Assembly (NCBI GenBank): GCA_964035545.1
Contig: OZ037766.1
Span: 912,501 to 972,500, forward strand
Length of the DNA stretch: 60,000 nt
From: Bugula neritina
Lineage: Eukaryota > Bryozoa > Gymnolaemata > Cheilostomatida > Bugulidae
Direction: 5' to 3'
The notes beneath the pieces are model-generated. The model was given only the letters and a program-made list of their open reading frames with translations. It ran no database searches and was not told the origin of the DNA. A program made the position numbers and the translations under genes. Positions 1 to 10,524 of the stretch are shown here, piece after piece (within the stretch, counting starts at the first letter, position 1; each line of letters opens with the position of its first letter).

Positions 1-71
1 GAATTTCATGAGCTATAGTGAATCACCAAGACCTCTACTCTGCCCATTGACATCTACCACAGAAGACTTAC

Positions 72-3000
72 AAATCTATAAGGTCCTCATAAAAGTACTC
101 GTCTATTGCAATCCATGGATTTGTCATCTCCTGCTTTGTAATGATTGGGTCGTGCTGCGCATAGTTTACACAATGATTCATGAGTCTAAAAATAGAACAG
201 TTGTATTGAGTGGTACTTGATATCCAGTACGTCCATAAACTAGACAATCTGAGTCACTCTAGGATCCTACTGACTGATACTAATTGACAAAGTTGTTTAC
301 TCTTACAATGGAAAAGACAGCAACAAACTTACATAGTGATGGCCTTTTCACCCGCAAACTCTGAGTGTGACTTTGCTTTATCCAAGTATACATTAAGAAA
401 CTTTATCTACAAAACACAGCAGAATAACTATTAGGTCTTTTAAACTACTATAATGAAAGGTGATAAATTATACAGTGCAAACACGGCATCTGCGTGGTAC
501 AAGCGCTGTAATTCACCATACTAGGTGAAGATGGGGTACAGGTTTAAGGGTGTGTAATCATTATATAATTATCAACTATTACATGACTTCTAGGCCATGT
601 TACACTATTATATGCTTCAACTAGTTGACAATATGTAGACATTATTTACTCACTAAATCCAAACTGAACAAGTCAAGTTAAGTTTTCCAAGTGATTTACT
701 TGAAACAAAAGCGATACTATTAATAGAATACCAGTCTGATTTTAAAACAAGAGAAATGAAGTCGCTGGAACAGCTACATTGAAATTAATTTGGTAAAATT
801 ATATAACCAGCTTAGAAAAAACCAGTTCACTCTGTAAAATTGTTCACAAAAATATAAAAACAGGTAAAACTACATTATCGGGAGTGATGGATAACGTCTC
901 TAAGGAATTAGCTTGTATGATGTTGGAAACCAAGGCTATAAAATAGCCAAAAGGTTTTGGATAGTATTTGGAGTTGCCCCACAAATTTACAACTTATAAT
1001 ATTGAGAGCATGCAAATTTTAATAAAAATAAAATATCAATAACTCATTTTATTTTAAGTAGAGTTTAAATTCAATGATGTCTAGAAACGCATGTACCAAC
1101 CTTCTTCTCAATGATCTCTCTCTTCCTGCTTAGGTTTATCACTTCCATACAAACAGAGTTCCTAGAGAATATATCGTTCCTGGGGTGGGGCTTGTGGGAA
1201 GGCTAGATATAAGACACACCCTCAATAAATACAAATATAAATACTCCGCAGATAGCATTAGTTTTACTTTCAACATGTTACTGTACTTACGGGTGGTCTC
1301 TGCACCTTCCAGAAGCACCTGTCTTGACTATCCTCAATATCCCGGTCTACCTTGCACCCCCGGCTGTATTTACTGCAACAAATTCCAACCTCTCACTTGT
1401 ACATCTCTAAGTATCAGTATATACTGTGACTCAAAGTGTCAGCATATATTGTGACTCAAAGTATCAGTATATCTTGTGACTCAAAGTATCAGTATATACT
1501 GTGACTCAAAGTGTCAGTATATGTTATGACTCAAAGTATCAGTATATACTGTGACTCAAAGTGTCAGTATATGTTATGACTCAAAGTATCAGTATATACT
1601 GTGACTCAAAGTGTCAGTATATACTGTGACTCAAAGTGTCAGTATATACTGTGACTCAAAGTGTCAGTATATACTGTGACTCAAAGTGTCAGTATATACT
1701 GTGACTCAAAGTGTCAGTATATACTGTGACTCAAAGTGTCAGCCACAAGTCAACACGGATGATACACAGCTGCCTACCTGAGTGATTCCTTAGCCGCTGC
1801 CTTCAGATTAGCCCAGACTGAGGTGTGCACCTGTTCCAGCTTGGTCAGCGCTGCCTAAAGAGAAGAGAACGTATGACTGTGACAAGATATGTGAGAGTAT
1901 AAACAGGCTCCGGGAGAGTTGGGTGTAGTATGAAGGAAGACATGCGCAGAGTAGAGTGCAGAGTAGAGTGCAGAGTAGAGTACAGAGTAGAGTGTAGAGT
2001 AGAGCGTGGGTTCATCTAACCATCATATATTATGCTGGCAGGTGACGAATAAGCTCATGTTATACTCAATCGTCAACTCTGTTTGCATGAAATGGGACAA
2101 ACGGCAAGTTTTAGTGTCACACAGTCACAGCACACATGTGACCTCTACTCACAAACCTCTTACCAGTCACACTGCATGACTTAGACTCAAGTAATGCTTT
2201 CAGCAGAGAGAGATTTCGGGTGGTGACGACCCACTGCTCGATACAGGATCACGTGACCAGTGAGATAGGTCATGTGACCAGTGAACTAGGTCACGTGACC
2301 AGTGATATAGGTCATGTGACCGGTCTATTTGACAGCAGCTGGAGTAGTGAAGCTGATATTTCCAAGAATGACAGAAGAATATGGGGAAGTGAGGGACATA
2401 TAAGTACAGTGTACTCTCAGCAACTGGTTAGATTCTAAAGTAGGTCTGTGGTGGAAGATATCTGGTGTCTCACCTGTTCGTAGTGTTCCAGAGACCTGCC
2501 TTTCTCTAGCTTCTTCAACAGATATACAGCTGCAAGGTGAATCAGAGTTAGAGAAAATGTGTTATATACCACAAGGTGCTTATAGTAATTAGTAACTATT
2601 GACTAGTTACTAAAGACTAGTGACTATTTACTACAGACTATTGACTAGTAACTGATATGAAGTAGTATGGATACACAGAAAGAGAAATACTTTACAGTGA
2701 CTGATATATACACATATATCTCTGAATGTAACAGTACCAGCACATAGCTAAGTGTATTCACATAGGAAATATGTGCTGGGGGATGAATAGACAGTGACAA
2801 CATTATTCTGAGGTCAAAGAGAGGTCAAGAGAAAGCTCACTGAGTCATAAGACCACCCACTTAGCTAACTATGCAGAGATTTGTGAGCTGAAAATTACTG
2901 TTAGAAGCAACATATTAGTTCTAGTAGCGCAACTTTAAAAGTTTAGCGTGAAGAATTTGACAATTCGAGTTAATATTATCTAGAGAAGTACTAAATAAGA

Positions 3001-6000
3001 CTATACAGCCGTGCACAACTCCCACAAGTGACTATTAAACTAGCAAAATATACTAACCGTACTCCTGACTGGTGCTGTCCCATTTCCTACTGGGCCACAA
3101 CGCAGGTCTCTAAAATACAGTAATACAGTGGAGTACACAAGAAGTGATGTACACTAGTGACAGCGTAGGTTAGGGGACTTACCCATGAGGCTAGGATGGT
3201 TGTTTCAGGGTGGATTCATATTCATCGAGACTAATTATCATTTATTGGGAGTTAAAGTATGTTTAAATTATCACTATAATGGAAGGATCACGCAGGAATA
3301 ACAGTAATTACCAAGTAATATATTCTTTTGATACCTATCTGGAGAGATAGTATACAGAGGGGGCGTGTCTAAAGAACGCCCAAATTAATACATATATCAG
3401 TCCATAAGTGATGCTATTTCAGTCAGAACTTGAAATGAAATTCAAATGTATTTCTAATTTCTTTATTTATAAACACAACTCCATCCTGTTAACTGGATAA
3501 TATCAGCTGATCCGGGCAGCATGACAAACTCAAATACAAATATCAGCAGAAATGAAAGGGGAAAATCCAACTTTAAGACAAAACAGTTCATTACAAGCAA
3601 AAAAGGATATGAAGAAATTATATATGCTAATGTTAATAAGTCATAAGCTAATGCAAGATGAGTGCTCAAAGTGATGGAAGACTGTGATAAGAGCATTTCA
3701 CTGTCTCCAAACGAGAGAACAACTACGAATAAACTTAGTAAAAAACTCACGAACTTTAATTTTATTCACAACAGTCATGAAAATTGTATGCCATCAAAAT
3801 TAAAGTGGAAGTTGAATGGAGAAAGTGGAGTTTAGAGTGTGTAGTATAATAGTGACTGAAGTAGATACTATTAATAGAAACTGTCTTTGTGCTTCTATCA
3901 GCTAATCGTATGAGAAGTTCAAGTGGCAAAGGTGAGAGAGATTTGCTTAGAGTGAGTCTATCAGTTAAACTCACAGTCTCTCAGTTACAACTCACAGTTA
4001 ACCTTCATAGTCACTCAAGCTGAGACATGTTGAGAGAATAACTGTGGTATACATGCAGCTCCAGACTCAATCACAAACTGAATGCAGAAGTACAGCATAT
4101 CTGGTGAAATCATAGCAAGCTACACGGTGCATACTTTGCAGTAAAGTAGACTCAGGGGGGACAACACACTCACTACAGTATCACATAATACAATATATAT
4201 CACTCCTTACCAGTCTAGTTCTTTCTTAACCTCTAATAGACATAATCACAGCTAAATAAACACATGGTGGTATATATAATCCATATTAACCTGCATTAAT
4301 CCACAAGATTAACATAAACTAGGCAAGCATATCTTGCTAATAGACCAGCATTAGACAGATGGAATGGAATTCACTTAGTTACACAATGACCTGCATGATT
4401 AGGAAACCACTTGTTCCAATAAATCAATTAGAACAGCTCACCCATACTTATCAACCAGTGTCAGTGACATAAATCATGTCAGTGACACGCCACAACAAGT
4501 GCTACAGAAGTATACTGTACACTCACTTGTTATTCTGTAACACGAGCTGTCCAGTTTCACAGTGTGTTGTCTTTCATTTACTGGGACGATAAATCCCAGC
4601 CTACAGAGGGCGTTAGCTAAGTGCAGGGCCTCAGTCTCAGAAGGGGTTAGCAGTTTCACTCTCAACCAGTTCACTAATTCCTTGCCTGCGTAATAACATA
4701 GTATATACGATATATGACATAGTATACAGTATAATAACATACTAGATAATACAGTATAATAACATAGTATATGATATGATATTATAACATAGTATATGAT
4801 ACTGTATATAAACATGGTATGATATAGTATGACATATATATGATATAGTAATAAATGACACAATGACAAGGATACTAACGTAATGTGACATACTAACACC
4901 ATATACATATAGCTGGATATTCTAAGAACTGTATCATATACAGACAGATATCACAGGATGAGTAACCCATGACCTGTATATACTATACACTATTACCAGT
5001 ATATATTATACGCTATTATTTGCATACATGTAGTTATGGTGAAACAACCTCCAGACTGCATTCTTTCTCTCCTTCAGAAGATAAGAGCTGAAACCACACT
5101 AAGATCCAGCTAGTCACATGACCACATAGGATACACTCTCTTACTGTATACAACTCAAGACTAACCTTGCCACACTCAAATCTATCAGATTCTAACAAGT
5201 TTCAAGCTGCAGGAAGAGTACAGTTTGATTAGTAGGACACAGTAACTCTTTTCCATCTACTAACTAGCAGTCACTTTCCTAACAGTCTTGAAGTAGCTGT
5301 GCACAAGTCACACTTGAGACGTGAGGACAAGTCACACTTGAGACGTGAGGACAAGTCACACTTGAGACATGGGGACAAGTCAGTTCAACTCAAGCATCAG
5401 ACATGACAAGGAGGTCTACATGACAACGAGGTCTATGCTGGTACTTGGGGTACTTCAAAGAATAACAGACTATTTCGCAACTCAACTCATTACATAGAAA
5501 CACAACCTCAGCGAAAGTATATATTTACCTGTACGTACACTGACTTACCTGTATATACACTGAATATAGGATGCACTTACCTGTACATGCACTCGGTGTA
5601 GAGCTGAAAAAAGTCTTCTGTAACTTCATTTCCAGACCACTTTTAGCCTGTCTCATTTCCCAAACAAGTTTATCTAACTGCATAATATACAGTATATACA
5701 GTATACCACTACATAACATACAGTATACCACTATATAACACACAGTATATATAGTATACCACTATATAACACACAGTATATATAGTATACCACTACATAA
5801 CATACAGTATACCACTATATAACACACAGTATATACAGTATACCACTATATAACATACAGTATGTACAGTATATCACTACGTAACATAGAGTATATATAG
5901 TATACCACTACATAACATAGAGTATATATAGTATACCACTACATAACATACAGTATATACAGTATACCACTACATAACATGGTATATGACTAGATGGTAA

Positions 6001-6077
6001 ATATGACTTACTCTGTAGAAGACCGTCTCTCTCACGACGTTATGTTGGCCTGAGTCACCCGTACTTACGGAAGACAT
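72..6077 (-). CDS. R7-family regulator of G-protein signalling (RGS6/7/9/11-like), 5' part
   Basis: Partial gene; exons read on the minus strand are 6012-6077, 5581-5677, ~4523-4685, 3058-~3107, 2474-2529, 1778-1854, 1101-1161, 333-360 and 72-102. The first begins with ATG (MSSVSTGDSG). Exons 5581-5677 and 4523-4685 encode a DEP domain (LVWEMRQAKSGL, then GKELVNWLR and ETEALHLANALCRLGF). Exons 3058-1854 give the DHEX helical extension, with WPSRKWDSTSQEYAVYLLKK matching the W-P-S...DYAVYL segment of R7 RGS proteins. R7 proteins pair with Gbeta5 through a GGL domain, anchor to R7BP/R9AP through DEP-DHEX, and accelerate GTP hydrolysis on Gi/o alpha subunits. The GGL and RGS domains are not seen and should lie left of position 72. 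Phases agree at every junction except the choice of donor near 4523, where two or three GT sites are possible. The two leftmost small exons are the least certain. Identification rests on recalled homologues. Confidence 0.8.
1405..1742. repeat. 25-bp minisatellite in RGS intron
   Basis: About 13 tandem copies of a 25-bp unit built on ACTCAAAGTGTCAGTATATA plus CTGTG, with variants in the first half (TGTTATGAC, TCTTGTGAC) and homogeneous copies in the second half. It ends about 35 bp from the donor of RGS exon 1778-1854 (minus strand). Confidence 0.95.
1944..2006. repeat. 12-bp minisatellite (GCAGAGTAGAGT)
   Basis: About five copies of GCAGAGTAGAGT with single-base variants, in the RGS intron between exons 1778-1854 and 2474-2529. 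Confidence 0.85.
2246..2323. repeat. 24-bp repeat carrying E-box palindromes
   Basis: About 3-4 copies of a 24-bp unit containing TCACGTGACC or TCATGTGACC, in an RGS intron. Copy 2289-2300 is a perfect 12-bp palindrome, GGTCACGTGACC. Confidence 0.8.
4686..4850. repeat. AT-rich tandem repeat abutting an RGS splice acceptor
   Basis: Degenerate repeats of CATAGTATATGATAT / CAGTATAATAACATA type. They start directly at the intron side of the acceptor of the DEP exon (4685/4686) and run about 165 bp into the intron. Confidence 0.7.
5299..5384. repeat. 24-bp tandem repeat (ACAAGTCACACTTGAGACGT)
   Basis: Three and a half copies of a 24-bp unit (ACAAGTCACACTTGAGACGT plus GAGG), inside the RGS intron between exons 4523-4685 and 5581-5677. 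Confidence 0.9.
5685..5985. repeat. Minisatellite filling RGS intron 1
   Basis: Tandem units of about 22 and 31 bp sharing CAGTATACCACTACATAACA, with or without an extra AGTATATA block. The array occupies about 300 of the 334 bp of the intron between exons 5581-5677 and 6012-6077. Confidence 0.9.
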
Positions 6078-7863
6078 GTTGATTTAGCTCTCTATGTCAC
6101 CCAGTAAAAACCTCGGCTAACTGAAAAAAAAAGTGGAGTACATTGAGCATTGAAACAATTCTTGATGACTTGTAGTAGAAATATTTAGAAGGTGCTAGAG
6201 AGAACGAGATTGAGGTAAGGTAGCAAACAGCTAGGTATGCTGACTACATTGAAATGATGTCGAGTCAAGCAGCCAAGTTGAAAAGGTCATTTGGTGTTCA
6301 TGATTAAAAAGCTTGGGACCACTGAGTCTTGAGTATATTTAGCTTACAGATATGTGTATCACAAATATTATATTCAGTAACTTAGCAAGGCCATTCAGTA
6401 ATGTATGTATAGCTATTTCCACTGACTATACATACATTACAGCAGTCAATACTTACAATAATTATAAGCCTTAGCCCAAGACATGTATGAATTATAATGT
6501 ATGATTACTATAACTATAAGTATAACTATAAAATTTAAAACCTTAATTTTCACCGGTTCGCTGTTGGAGTGAAAATGTTATTGAATTTACTTATTAATTG
6601 AATAAAACGTATTAAATTTAATGTATTATCAATGATGATGATGATTACATTATAACTGATAATCATTATCATTATTTAAATACATTAAGGGCATAACTAC
6701 AGGATGAGCATACAAGAACTTAAAAACATCAAGAATATCAAATTCAATTGCAATCACAGATCAGTAATAATTATAATAAATATAAATCAGTCAGCCTGAG
6801 TCTTACAACTACACCTACCGTCGTTAAATCGCTTACAGTGATACTAACACTAACAGTAACACTTAGCCTACTGGCTTACAATTAACCTAAACCAGTAAGC
6901 TGTAGTCTGTAACTCACTCTGTGCAAGTGTTACATTGACAATCACAATGAAAATGATTCTTAAAGCAAAACTTAAACTAAAAGAAAATTAAACACATAAA
7001 CTTGAAGCTTACTTTGACTTTAAGTTTAATTCCAACCCCACCAAGCGATTACCAGTAACGCTCTGACTCTCACTCTGAGTCTGAAATTCAGCAATTTTAC
7101 TACTTTCACTTTCAGTTAAACTTTGCTTTTACTTTAGAGTGACTGTCAGACTTAGTGTCAGTGTGAGTGTCACTGAAACTTTTTAGTTCAAGTTTAGCCT
7201 TAGGTTTTGTGAAACTTTCACTTTGTCTAGCCTGGCCCAGGTTAATCAAAATGAAAATGATCAAATTAAATGTTGCTTACCTAATTAATTGAAATATATT
7301 TCCAAACAAAATGAATAATCATCAGTTATGAGTAAACTAGAAGTCGAATCCAATTCAATGTTCATCTTTCATTATTTGTATTTTATAAGATAGAATTATC
7401 ATATTTAACTTTAATATTGCCGTTATCGGTTATAGCTTATCCTCATTTTCTGATACTACTTTCAGTTTATGTTTCGCTACAACGGAAGTTTATGAGTAGT
7501 AGGCGTGGTCATTTTTCTGAGAGGGCAACTCTATTAAGGAGAGAATATTTTTTACGTTCACCTGGAATAGGCTAGGGCCATACGACGCAGATAGCCACAT
7601 CCAATCACATGCCTGCTTGCAGCATACGCATTCAGTCTATTCAGCATCACGGAAATTAATTCGATAGCAGAAGCAGAAAATAAAAGGTTACACATCATTG
7701 GTAGGAAAAGAATAATAGCGCTATCCTGATTGGTTGTCTATCAACTAATTATGCTTTGTTGCGCCATTTTCTTTACCTCGCCATTGTTGAGCTTAAAAAA
7801 TCGGTAGCTTGACGTTTCTGTGTTAATTCTGTGTTATTTCAATCATCTTAACAGTTTTTCACA
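6078..7863. other. Intergenic region between divergent RGS and ALYREF genes
   Basis: The two genes are transcribed away from each other, so this 1.8 kb should hold both promoters and 5' UTRs. It is AT-rich with no convincing ORF, and no clear TATA box was found for either gene. A pyrimidine-rich, less AT-rich stretch lies at about 7740-7863, just upstream of the ALYREF start. Confidence 0.6.
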
Positions 7864-9912
7864 ATGGACAAGAGCTTGGACGACATTATTGCTGCTGACA
7901 AAAGTAAATTCTCATTGAGAAGAGGTCGTGGAGGTGGTAAAAGAGGAGGCAGTGGTGGTGCCAGGGGTACTCGAGGCGGTGGCCGAGGCGGTAACAGAGG
8001 CCGAGGCACTGTTGGCAACAGAAGTGCTGGTCGTGGTGGAAACAGAGGCTCGCCACGAGGAGGCGTTCAAAAAAGACGATCTAATCCGTACAGCAGGGTA
8101 ATTATTTTAGAAGTAAAATTTTATAAGTTGAAGTTTAAAATTAAAATTTTAGCTTCACTTTTAGTTTTAGTTTTTGAGTTAGATGTTTCATTTTCAATTT
8201 GTTTTGCTTTTAACTTAAACGTTTTTACTTTTAAAACTTTTAACTTGAACTTAACGGTCACCCTAGCCTAAACCATGGGTAACCACATTTAGCAATAGCA
8301 GTAACTATGTTTACAGGCCTAGCTTGAGTTACAACTTCAAGTTGTTGCTTAAATGTTTATTGGTGGTTAACACTAACAGTGCCCTTACTCTGACTATTGT
8401 AGCTCAACTGTTTATTACAACTGAAAAATAAGTACTGATTGTGATAATGATTGGTTTTCACATTTTGAAAGCATTGTGATTGTGATGTTTCCAAAATATA
8501 ATCAAATTTATAATTTATTTGCTTGTAAGTTGCAAGTGATTCTTTTTCATTATCAATAAAATCAAAATGAATATCAAGGTTTGAGTATTTTTTTACGAAC
8601 TTATTTTTCATTGACATCCACAAGTCAAAGTTGTTTGTTTAGTTGTTGTCTGACAGTTGTAGTTGTAATTATAATCATTTTCACAGGGCCCAATTCCAGA
8701 TGTGTGGGCACACGATAAGTTCTCAGACAGTGGTGCAGGCAGAAAGAGTGGCGGAGCTCAAGGCAGCTCTGGAAAACTGCTCATATCCAACCTGGACTTT
8801 GGAGTAAACGATTCAGACATCAACGTGAGTGCTACAGACTGTATAATATTCTGGTAAACCGCGTTGTATATGTAATAAACTCTTCTGTGACGGATGTGTG
8901 TTGTCTACTGTAGGAGCTGTTTGCTGAGTTTGGTCCAATGAAGAAAGCTGCCGTGCACTATGACAAATCTGGCCGCTCTCTAGGCACTGCAGAAGTGCTG
9001 TATGAGCGTAACGCCGACGCTGTCAAGGCTATGAAACAGTACAATGGTGTACCACTTGATGGTGAGAGAGCGAGACGAGTTCAACTCGCAGAGTTGCTAG
9101 CGTGTCTCCCTACTTCCCTCGTGCTCCGTACTTCCTCTTTCCAAGAGTGAAGTGCCGGAAGAGGCGGCCAGTTGTTGCTAGAGCCTGTCTTGAGAAGCTC
9201 TGCCCGCTGTACGTCAACTGCTCCACTCCAGAGGTCGTCTGCTGGCAAGACTTTGCTCTGATGGCTGACGTTGTGTGCTGTTTCCGAGACTGGCTGGACG
9301 TCTCAATATCAGGCCGCTCTCACTCTAGCTCCTCCGTTTAATTCTTAGCACGAAATGTTCTCTTACGATATATCAGTTCGATAGGTGCTCTGCTAAAGGA
9401 AGCTTTTTGTCATTACATTTTATGTTTTATAAAGTTTACTGATGTGCGGAGGGAGTAATCAACCCATGTGCCTGGTTTGACTTTCAGGTAGAGCTATGAA
9501 CATCAACCTCGTCGGTGCAGCTGCAACAGCGGCCTCAGTTCCAGCCAGCCGTAGACTGGGTTCTTCTCCCAGGGGTGGATTCAAGTAAGTACCCCCCCCC
9601 CCTTTGTTCTGCTATTAGTTTGTCCCACTAACAGAGCTATGCAATGCTGACTGTCTTGTATCATTACTCTGCAGGCCAAGTACCGGATTCAGTGGACGCG
9701 GCAGAGGAACCACAGGAAGAGGGCGAGGTAGAGGACGGGGGCGTGGTGGGCGCGGCCCTCCACCCAGTGCTGATGACCTGGACGCTGAACTAGATGCTTA
9801 CAGGAGTAAGGTGTGTGCAGGCATAGTAGCAGTTTCTACTTGATGAATCCATAACTAACTGTTTCTATATCTTACACTTGCTGCTATTCTGTTGTAGATG
9901 GACACATCTTAA
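7864..9912 (+). CDS. ALYREF: THO complex subunit 4 / ALYREF mRNA export adaptor
   Basis: Six exons: 7864-8097, 8687-8824, 8914-9061, 9488-9584, 9675-9810, 9898-9912, all with GT-AG borders and matching phases, giving 255 aa (human about 257). The N-terminal [16 protein letters not shown] is the UAP56-binding motif, followed by an RGG-rich arm (residues ~20-70). A single RRM spans ~105-175, with RNP2 LLISNLDF and an RNP1-equivalent around [10 protein letters not shown] second Gly/Arg-rich arm follows, then the C-terminal helix [15 protein letters not shown], a near copy of the family C-terminus. In animals the protein binds spliced mRNA with TREX in the nucleus and hands it to NXF1. The last five residues sit on their own mini-exon. 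AATAAA at 10120-10125 is a plausible polyA signal. Confidence 0.95.
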
Positions 9913-10524
9913 AGCTGAAGACGTTCTAAAAATTCACAGAATTAGACAAGATTCATAGCAACTTGCAAAGTGTTGAGATGGAACAAATTTTTAGTAACTG
10001 TGTCTATTTCTATGGTGTAAATATAAAAAAGTAACATTTCACAAGATTGTATATATTTCAAGAAATTTTTATCTACTGCTAATAAACATGTACCAACAAA
10101 CTTTAAATATATTTTTTTGAATAAATTATTCAACCTTTGATTTATGTTAAGATATATTGTGGCTCATGGATCATTAATTCTGCTTAATTTGCTATTTAAT
10201 AATGAGAGTATAATATAATAGTCGGCCAAGAAGTTGTTGAGGGATGCATAATTCCTATTAATTTTATGAGTTATCCGTTGGGCTAAATGCAAGAATAGTA
10301 TCAAATTATGAGTTGTCTTCTCAAGATTACTGTCGGCCGGTTAGGTTGCTTTACAGACGAGTCCGCTCTTTGGGCAAAATTCTTATGGCTTGAGCCGTGT
10401 CAAGGCCAATAACCGGACGCTAATATAGCTCGATTGTAGGCAGCTTGCTAGTTCTCAAGTTGAACATTATCTTGGTGACTGGAAGTAGAGTAACTCAACT
10501 TGTCTTTGTGTGCTCTCATTGAAT
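9913..10524. other. ALYREF 3' UTR and NDUFA13 upstream region
   Basis: AT-rich to about 10250, with polyA signals AATAAA at 10081-10086 and 10120-10125. It then becomes more GC-rich towards the NDUFA13 start (10320-10520). No further ORF is supported. Confidence 0.55.

Noticed and set aside
6840-8700. Possible dispersed repeat around ALYREF exon 1 (recurring ACACTAACAGT and AATCATTTTCA words)
   Set aside because: The shared words are short and low-complexity, and no element ends could be defined by eye.
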